From JAFAXD01 sp035472475 (GTDB lineage: Bacteria; Pseudomonadota; Alphaproteobacteria; Rhizobiales; Xanthobacteraceae), in assembly GCA_035472475.1 (NCBI GenBank), contig DATIPA010000142.1:1-29354 (forward strand): DNA of 29,354 nucleotides, written 5' to 3'. Both the position numbers and the translations under genes were made by a program. The notes under the pieces were generated by a model. It had not been told where the DNA came from. It saw only the letters and a program-made list of their open reading frames with translations, and did not search any database. Positions 24,010 to 29,354 of this stretch are shown one piece after another. Within the stretch, counting starts at the first letter, position 1. Each line of letters opens with the position of its first letter.

Positions 24010-25362
24010 TTACAGCAGCGCCATTCCCCCATGATGCAATGCGCCGCCACCCGTCTCGATGATAGTGCGCGCCAGCCGCGCACCGACGATTTGGCACGGC
24101 TCAAGCTGCAATCCCGGCGCCAGCACACGCACCACCGGCACTCCAAACTGCGGTCGCGTCAGCACAATCGCGTAGGCGGAAATGCCGAGCACCTTCAGTC
24201 GCTCAACAACATGGTCAAGCGCCGAGTCGGGATCGCTCGGAACATCCACTGCGGTTGAGTCCAACCCGATCTGCGGTTGGAGCAGGGCACAGTCCCGCGT
24301 ATCGAACAGGGTGCCGCGTCGCAGCTGCCGGCGATCGCTTTCATTCAACGCCCCATCACCCGATTCCTGCCGTTTGGCGGCCACAACGTGCTGACCGAGT
24401 TCCACCTGGCATAATTCGAAGATTGCGGCGCGCGCTGCCTCTGCGAGGCTCGTCCGTGCCCCAAATCCGTACGAGAAGCCGTACCCATCCGGCCGCGCAG
24501 AGGCCGCGGCGACAGCCGGAACCTTGGTGTCGGTGGTGATGTCCAGCAGCCAAGTGTTCCTTCCCGCGTTGCCCTGGCGTACTTGTGCGAGCAACTCTGC
24601 AGCGGCGCGGCCGGCTTCGTCGTCTGAACCGATCGCGCGCCCGCGCCGACCGCCGCGCCACCACAACGCTACGGCGTCGCGTTCAATCAGTTCGAGCAGG
24701 GCGCGCAAGGTCGCCGCCGCAACGGTTGCCCCGGCGGCGCATCCGGTGCTCAGCTTGAGCGGAGGCGCGAACTCCTGCTCAACGGTCGGCCGCCGGCAGT
24801 AAAGATCGAGGGGAAACCACGCTATGGCGCCATCCGGGAGTCGCCTCGCCGGAACCCATGTGATCGAGCGGCCGGCGTCAATCTTGCCGGCGGCGAGCAC
24901 TTCGGACACGAACCGTTTGGTGTCGGCATCGTAGACTTGGCTGTAGTCAGCAAGCGGACCGCACTCCGTCCGATCGTCGGCTTGAACAAACTGGCTGAGA
25001 TATTCGACTCCCTCGCCTACGCAGGCTTCGAAAGCACGCTGCGGCGAGAGACCCGAACCCGAAAGGTTGCCGATCGGCGGGCGCTCCCGCCAGGTTCCGA
25101 CCACCGCCGGGTCGGCCTCGCCGCCGAAAAAGACCACCCCGGGAGCATCCGGAACCGGCAGAATAAAGAGTCGTCGGAACTTCGCTGCGGCGCGCAGCAT
25201 ACGGGCGCGCCCCTCGGCTTTGGCGCCGTCGCCGTCGTCATACCCGAGATCTCGTAGTAAGCTCGAATCCTCTCCACCGAGGCTGCCAACGGCGGGGCCG
25301 GCAGCCAATGCCGATGCCGCACGTTCCAGGCGGGCGGCAAGTCTAGCTTCCTGGTCTCCCAT
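24010..25362 (-). CDS. Stand-alone YcaO-domain protein (ATP-dependent peptide backbone modifier)
   Basis: A 450-residue protein with GGAAG 8-12 nt upstream of ATG 25362. ATP-binding elements of the YcaO fold are intact: SGSGLS (101-106) and FEACVGEGVEYLSQF with Glu117/Glu120, then STGCAAGATVAAATLRALLE (205-224) with ELIERDAVALWW (224-235), the family hallmark. YcaO enzymes use ATP to activate a backbone amide and form azolines from Cys/Ser/Thr, or thioamides or amidines in RiPPs. The usual Pro-rich azoline C-terminus (PxPxP) is absent; the protein ends HHGGMALL. No E1-like, SagB or TfuA partner is adjacent. It is divergent from a 132-residue protein with terminal Cys-Cys, across an 81-nt region holding tandem 11-bp repeats. 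I infer that the small protein is its substrate or partner. Confidence 0.9.
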   Translation of the reverse strand: MGDQEARLAARLERAASALAAGPAVGSLGGEDSSLLRDLGYDDGDGAKAEGRARMLRAAAKFRRLFILPVPDAPGVVFFGGEADPAVVGTWRERPPIGNLSGSGLSPQRAFEACVGEGVEYLSQFVQADDRTECGPLADYSQVYDADTKRFVSEVLAAGKIDAGRSITWVPARRLPDGAIAWFPLDLYCRRPTVEQEFAPPLKLSTGCAAGATVAAATLRALLELIERDAVALWWRGGRRGRAIGSDDEAGRAAAELLAQVRQGNAGRNTWLLDITTDTKVPAVAAASARPDGYGFSYGFGARTSLAEAARAAIFELCQVELGQHVVAAKRQESGDGALNESDRRQLRRGTLFDTRDCALLQPQIGLDSTAVDVPSDPDSALDHVVERLKVLGISAYAIVLTRPQFGVPVVRVLAPGLQLEPCQIVGARLARTIIETGGGALHHGGMALL

Positions 25363-25377
25363 CCGTGATCTTCCGAC

Positions 25378-25399
25378 TCACGCTTGATTCACGCCTGAT
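25378..25399. promoter_or_regulatory. Tandem 11-bp direct repeats, candidate SARP operator
   Basis: TCACGCTTGAT (25378-25388) is followed immediately by TCACGCCTGAT (25389-25399), 10 of 11 identical; GATCACC follows at 25401-25407 as a possible weak third site. SARP regulators with OmpR-type DNA-binding domains recognise direct repeats with one-helical-turn (11-bp) period. The site lies between the divergent YcaO and small-protein genes and a SARP gene is two genes away. Confidence 0.6.
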
Positions 25400-25443
25400 C
25401 GATCACCAATACCGCCCGACGCGTCACCCAAGGAGAAGCCACG

Positions 25444-25842
25444 ATGCGCATTCAGATTCAAGATGACAACCAAAACTGGTTGAACTGGGGCAACCTTGTC
25501 TTTGCCTGGATCAACAATACCAAACCCCGCCCGACCAGCGTCGGAGAACTCAAACAACAATTGACGGCTGCGGCAGTCGCCGCCACTGTCGATGGTCCGG
25601 ATCAGAGGGTCGTCGCGGTCTTGGACTATTCCGACGCGCCAACCGACCCGCTCATGATCGTGATTCCAACGGCCAGAATGCTCGCGGAGAAATTGAGGAC
25701 CGTCAGCTCCGGTCCCTACCCGTTGCCGCTGTTCTACGACATTGCCTTCGCCGGGGCGCCGAGGGCCAATCTATCGCCACAGGAATCACAGGCTTTCGCG
25801 ATCAGGCGCGTCGGCGAATATACGGTCAACGAGTGCTGCTGA
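25444..25842 (+). CDS. 132-residue protein ending in Cys-Cys, candidate YcaO substrate or partner
   Basis: An ATG at 25444 has a near-perfect AAGGAG 8 nt upstream. The protein starts MRIQIQDDNQNWLNWGNLVF and has two globular-looking blocks: VVAVLDYSDAPTDPLMIVIPTARMLAEKL (residues about 58-86, in part) and PLPLFYDIAFAGAPRANLSPQ. It ends SQAFAIRRVGEYTVNECC. Its only two Cys are the last two residues, like a modifiable core or attachment site after a long leader. No signal peptide, and no named domain recognised. It is unusually long for a RiPP precursor leader, but nitrile-hydratase-like leaders of 70-100 residues exist. Alternatives are an accessory protein whose tail binds metal. The TGC-TGC codons pair with GCAGCA (25848-25853) across the stop, forming a small hairpin with T's in its loop. 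Convergent with the SARP gene, 19 nt apart. Confidence 0.8.
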   Translation: MRIQIQDDNQNWLNWGNLVFAWINNTKPRPTSVGELKQQLTAAAVAATVDGPDQRVVAVLDYSDAPTDPLMIVIPTARMLAEKLRTVSSGPYPLPLFYDIAFAGAPRANLSPQESQAFAIRRVGEYTVNECC

Positions 25843-25861
25843 TTTTTGCAGCATGACTTCA

Positions 25862-27910
25862 TCATCCGTCGTGCTCGATCCCGTCCACCGGTAGACCGGC
25901 CGCGCCCAGGCCGTCGCGGAGCCGTTCCCAGTCTTCGCGGCGGCGGATCGGATAGAGATGCAGCAACCAGCGGACAATCGCTTCGTCGGTTGCTGGCTCC
26001 GCGCCGAACCAGTTGTCGCGTACACGGGACAGAAATCGCGCACCTTCGGCGACAGCCTCGGCCTTGCGGCCCAACTGCGCGAGTGTTGCCGTTCGCCAAG
26101 CAGCGACGCCCCACAGGACATCCTGGGCTCGGTCGGCAGCCTCGAGCGCCGCCTCGTAGCGGCCGTTCAGGAACTGAATGTCGACCTGATAGGCCCAGTG
26201 CGTTCGGCTGGGCGACAGCGTCATGTCCAACGCGGTCTGGGCGAGCTCGGATGCCCGCTTGATCTTGCCGCAGAAGGCCAGCAATAACCCGCCCGAAATG
26301 GCCGTCCAGGAATCGCTTGGGTTGAGCTCGCAGGCTGTCTGAATGTGCAGTTCCGCCTGTGCGTATTGTTTCATCATCACGTTGGCCCACGCCAGGCAGC
26401 GATGGGCGTGCATGTCGGCGGGGTCGAGTTGCACCGCGTTGCGGCCGAGTTCCAGCGCCGTTTGCTCGCGCTCGCGCGTTCGCAAGAGGCCGGGATGAGC
26501 AATGTGCTCGATGGTGTGCATGTCCGCCAGGCCGCAATAGGCCGGGACGAAAGTCGGTGCCGCCGCGATGATTTCGGTGAATTGTTGCTTTAGACGCGTC
26601 CAGTGCTGGGGATTGAACGTGCGGACTAGCGTCTGGCAGCGCAACCATCTGTCGTAGACGCTGAGCGAGATGTCGGGCTTTTCCGAAAACCGACGCAGAC
26701 GTTCGGCCGACAGGTAGACGTTAAGCGCCATGGCGACGCGCCGAACAACGCGCCGTTGCGAGTCGAACCAATTGTCCAGTTTGAGCTCGAATCCGTCGCT
26801 CCAGATATAGAAGCCCGTGTCGAGCTCTTTCAACATGAGCGTCAACTGGACTGCCTGCCGCGCCTGATGGGCGAACATTTGAAGTTCATAGCGTGCACCC
26901 TCTTCGCGCGCCGGAGCAGGCGGAGCCGGGACCGGCACGTCAGTCACGTGCCACTCTCGGAACCTGACCAGAGAGGCCATGAGAAGCCTCCGAAAGCCGA
27001 TCACAAGGTGCGCCTTTTCGGGATCAACTTGTTGAATGTCCACCGGCTGGAGCGAGAGCAGAAGTTTTGTGTCGCGCTTCTCGGTGGGAACCTCACCTGC
27101 AACCACCGCCTGTGGTGGTTCTTCGAACAGGCGGCTGCCAACGGGTCCCTCGGCGCCTTCCTTGTGCACCGGCTGGTCAGCCTCGAATGCACCCATCTTT
27201 ATCTCGGCGACCAGTTGCTGTGTGGCCGCCGAGGGCTCCATGCCGTACTCTTCGTCGAGCAGATCCCACAACGATTTGTAGGCGCGTAGCGCCTGCGCCG
27301 TGCGGCCCTCGGACGCGCACACGCGCATCAGCCGCCGGCATGCCTCCTCATGCGTAGGGTCAAGGTTGAGGATGGCTTGCGCAAGATGGCCCTGCTGGCG
27401 CAGCTCGACAGCTGACCGCGCGAGCGCATTTTCCAGCGCACGCAGCAAACGATCGTGCAGGGCGTGCCGCTTTGCGATCAGCCAGACCCGGAACGACGGA
27501 TCGAGGTCGTCCAAACCGACCAGCAGTTCGTCGGTGAGATGCTGCCGCTCGAGCAGCAGCGGATGCATTTCCGCTGCTTCGGTTGCCTGGACCACGATCC
27601 AGACGTCCACGTCGACCGCGTCTCGCGCAAGGCCGATCTCGTGCGCGCTGATGCGAAGACCTTCACAATCGGCCTCGGCAAAGACGTCACGCAATTCACG
27701 AATGACCTGGCGGAGCACCGCACGCGCCTGTGCTTCGCCCGACTCGCTCCAAAGCAATCCGACCAGTTTCTCGCGTGTTTCGAGCAATGACTCAGTCAGC
27801 GCAAGGTAGCCGAGCATCCCGCGCAACTTCAGGCTCTTGATCCGCATCTCGCGGCCTGCGGATCGAAGCGAGACTGGTCCGAACAACGAGAGTTGCGTGC
27901 GCAACGTCAT
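25862..27910 (-). CDS. SARP/BTAD-TPR transcriptional regulator
   Basis: A 682-residue protein from ATG 27910 (GGGGAG a few nt upstream; an in-frame start at 27934 adds eight residues). The N-terminus (LRTQLSLFGPVSLRSAG... to VLRQVIRELRDVF, about 1-90) is an OmpR/SARP-type winged helix. The BTAD helical domain follows (about 95-240: DLDPSFRVWLIAKRHALHDR, LDPTHEEACRRLMRVCASEG, ALRAYKSLWDLLDEEYGMEP). The middle (about 270-400) resembles the TolB-like sensory region of adenylate-cyclase-type regulators (LVRFREWHVTD, YELQMFAHQ, LMLKELDTGFYIWSD). TPRs occupy about 430-640 (AYCGLADMHTIEH, HRCLAWANVMMKQYAQAELHI). Probably activates the YcaO/small-protein locus through the tandem repeats. It is convergent with the small protein gene and separated by 19 nt. 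Confidence 0.85.
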   Translation of the reverse strand: MTLRTQLSLFGPVSLRSAGREMRIKSLKLRGMLGYLALTESLLETREKLVGLLWSESGEAQARAVLRQVIRELRDVFAEADCEGLRISAHEIGLARDAVDVDVWIVVQATEAAEMHPLLLERQHLTDELLVGLDDLDPSFRVWLIAKRHALHDRLLRALENALARSAVELRQQGHLAQAILNLDPTHEEACRRLMRVCASEGRTAQALRAYKSLWDLLDEEYGMEPSAATQQLVAEIKMGAFEADQPVHKEGAEGPVGSRLFEEPPQAVVAGEVPTEKRDTKLLLSLQPVDIQQVDPEKAHLVIGFRRLLMASLVRFREWHVTDVPVPAPPAPAREEGARYELQMFAHQARQAVQLTLMLKELDTGFYIWSDGFELKLDNWFDSQRRVVRRVAMALNVYLSAERLRRFSEKPDISLSVYDRWLRCQTLVRTFNPQHWTRLKQQFTEIIAAAPTFVPAYCGLADMHTIEHIAHPGLLRTREREQTALELGRNAVQLDPADMHAHRCLAWANVMMKQYAQAELHIQTACELNPSDSWTAISGGLLLAFCGKIKRASELAQTALDMTLSPSRTHWAYQVDIQFLNGRYEAALEAADRAQDVLWGVAAWRTATLAQLGRKAEAVAEGARFLSRVRDNWFGAEPATDEAIVRWLLHLYPIRRREDWERLRDGLGAAGLPVDGIEHDG

Positions 27911-28175
27911 GTCTCCCCGGTGCCGGCGCAGCATACAACGGTTGACGACGCCTTGCCGTAGCTGCGCCGCGAACAGGCGGCACCTCGATTTCGACCAGGG
28001 CTTGGGGATGACCCGCTAGCTTCGACTACCGCGATAGCGGGGAGCCTACACGTCGAGTAGCATTCGCGGTCGGACATCGTTGCCCATTCATGACACCGCG
28101 CGGCCACTATCCGACCGTGAGCGGGCTGCGGCAGTCTATTCGCATCCGGAAGACTATCCCCAAGAGGATTGCGTC

Positions 28176-29332
28176 ATGGTGACTATTCTGAAAGACCGGC
28201 ATCGCACAGCGCAAGCCGCATCTCCGGCACGAACTGGCTTCGGTCCCGGACGATCAGCTTTGGCCGTAGTGGTGTGTCTGATCGCGTCGGTTATCGCACC
28301 GGACCACGCAGCCGCGCAGACCACAACCGGATGCGTGGTCGCGCCTTCCGTGGATGATCCACCAGGTACGCTGCCTGATGACGTCTGCGACGTTAACAGC
28401 ACCGGCGAAGCGAATTTCGACGCTTTGGCCTGGCAGATTTTCAAGTTTTTGGTTTGGCCAGCGTCGAACACACAGCGCGGGAAGCCTGATACGGCCCGTA
28501 AAATTACCGAGATGGACGGCCCGCGCACCTTCGAAACCTTGAAGGCGGATTGGGAAACATTCCAGCCCTTAGCAGAGCCCCCGACCCCCTGGGACGGCCC
28601 TTATCCCCGACTGGCCACGCCGTGCGCCAACCACCCCGAAATACGGCCCTTCGATCTCGTTCTCGCCTCGTTCGCCGAGTTCGGTAATCTGCGCGAGGTC
28701 GTCGGCCAGCAGCTGAGCTACGTGCTGATCGCCCAGAACCGGACCTATGGATCTGGTCGACGTTCGAGCACGTCGACAACGTACCGGAGAGCGGCGAATC
28801 GCCGCGCGCTGGCTACACGTTCAACAACGGTGACCTCGGGGCACCGATGGGGGACGGTGCCAATCCGGATTACCAGATTCCGTTGCCGCAGGGCGCGCAA
28901 GGGCCCGGGGACCCTCCGCGGCCCTACCAGGTGGAACGGCTGCAACAGATCACTCCGCCGGCCCAGGATGCAAACCGGAATTGGCAGGGCGCGTTGAGAA
29001 ACCGCAACAGCGTCTGGCAACACTACAAGCTTGTGTTGACGCAATGGCCGTTCACTCCATCCGCCCCCAATGAGGGCGCAGGAGGCGTGAATCCCTTGCC
29101 GCCGTGTGCCCGGCGCGGTGGGCAGGCGACGGCAAACACGGTCCTGGAAACGTTCCTGCAAACGTCGAACGTCTGCTTGCCGGGACTAACGTGCATGGGC
29201 TGCCACGATGGAGCGCGGCGAACGGACTTCGTTTGGTCGATACGGATGAACCCCTACAAGCCTCCCAACAGCCGCTCCACGGCACGGCAGGACGCGATCG
29301 AGGAACTCCGCGACGTCTTGAAGCAGCGCTAG
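28176..29332 (+). pseudogene. Exported single-haem cytochrome c-like protein, frameshifted
   Basis: ATG 28176 follows AAGAGGA 10-16 nt upstream. The product has a signal peptide (LAVVVCLIASVIAPDHAAAQ), then NFDALAWQIFKFLVWPAS and FVL-rich blocks up to YVLIAQNRTY. The frame shifts back by one base at about 28745, after which LWIWSTFEHVDNVP, YTFNNGDLGAP, QVERLQQITP, VWQHYKLVLTQWPF and TCMGCHDGARRTDF continue in the next frame to the stop at 29332. Total length fits one missing base. CMGCH (29192-29206) is a c-type haem site, the only one. The large N-terminal domain with few other Cys looks like a periplasmic haem-bearing oxidoreductase or electron-transfer protein of a family seen in Burkholderia/Bradyrhizobium; function unknown. 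Deletion or sequencing error cannot be told apart. No gene is supportable in 27911-28175. Confidence 0.7.
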
Positions 29333-29354
29333 GCAATCGACCGCACCGACTTGG

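Noticed and set aside
25734..26648. 304-residue minus-strand open frame
   Set aside because: It is a different frame of the same strand as the SARP gene, with Arg/Pro-rich composition and no motif; the SARP frame has BTAD and TPR signatures.
1..29354. tRNA, rRNA, CRISPR arrays, insertion sequence transposases, prophage genes
   Set aside because: Looked for by eye; none seen. The repeats present are short palindromes or a three-copy 11-mer without CRISPR spacing.

Overview
The window looks like chromosomal DNA of a Bradyrhizobium-like alphaproteobacterium (Hyphomicrobiales, Nitrobacteraceae). The basis is high GC, a Bug-type solute receptor, a DUF3551-like secreted protein, many small secreted proteins, rhizobial GAGC...GCTC palindromes, GGAAC-N16/17-CGTT promoters of the EcfG general stress type, and a haloalkane dehalogenase very like DbjA. 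The genus is inferred from these features; no rRNA or tRNA gene was recognised.

Layout. Positions 1-2000 hold the 5' end of a Bug receptor gene, a frameshifted small Trp/His-rich secreted protein, a DUF3551-like protein and a PRC-barrel protein. Positions 2006-3259 encode an MFS transporter. A carbohydrate block spans 3283-14156: a GT4 glycosyltransferase (-), an ABC exporter, an amylo-alpha-1,6-glucosidase-type debranching enzyme, two bulged palindromes, a PfkB kinase (-), then a tightly overlapping operon otsB - GH15 glycosidase - otsA. Two EcfG-type promoters lie directly upstream of otsB, so trehalose synthesis is probably under the general stress response. Positions 14157-17249 carry small unknown genes, nicotinamidase, an isocitrate lyase/PEP mutase family enzyme and a DUF1801 protein. 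Positions 17365-19128 form a divergent HxlR regulator / NmrA-like oxidoreductase / small dimeric alpha-beta barrel locus; the oxidoreductase is frameshifted in its Rossmann motif. Positions 19129-20007 hold two tiny membrane-protein ORFs and hairpins. Positions 20008-22818 hold the dehalogenase with an upstream secreted partner, a Sel1-repeat protein and an unknown small protein. Positions 22879-23906 hold two minus-strand unknowns.

The most unusual region is 24010-27910. A stand-alone YcaO enzyme diverges from a 132-residue protein with a very strong ribosome binding site whose only two cysteines are its last two residues. A SARP/BTAD-TPR regulator converges on that small gene. The YcaO/small-protein intergenic region contains two tandem 11-bp direct repeats, the geometry expected of a SARP operator. 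No E1-like, SagB, TfuA, peptidase or transporter gene is adjacent. This looks like a compact, possibly undescribed YcaO peptide-modification system. Downstream, 28176-29332 encodes an exported protein with one CxxCH haem motif, also frameshifted.

Three genes (about 0.72, 18.54 and 28.75 kb) need frameshift corrections. These may be real pseudogenes or sequence errors, and this cannot be decided from the window alone.
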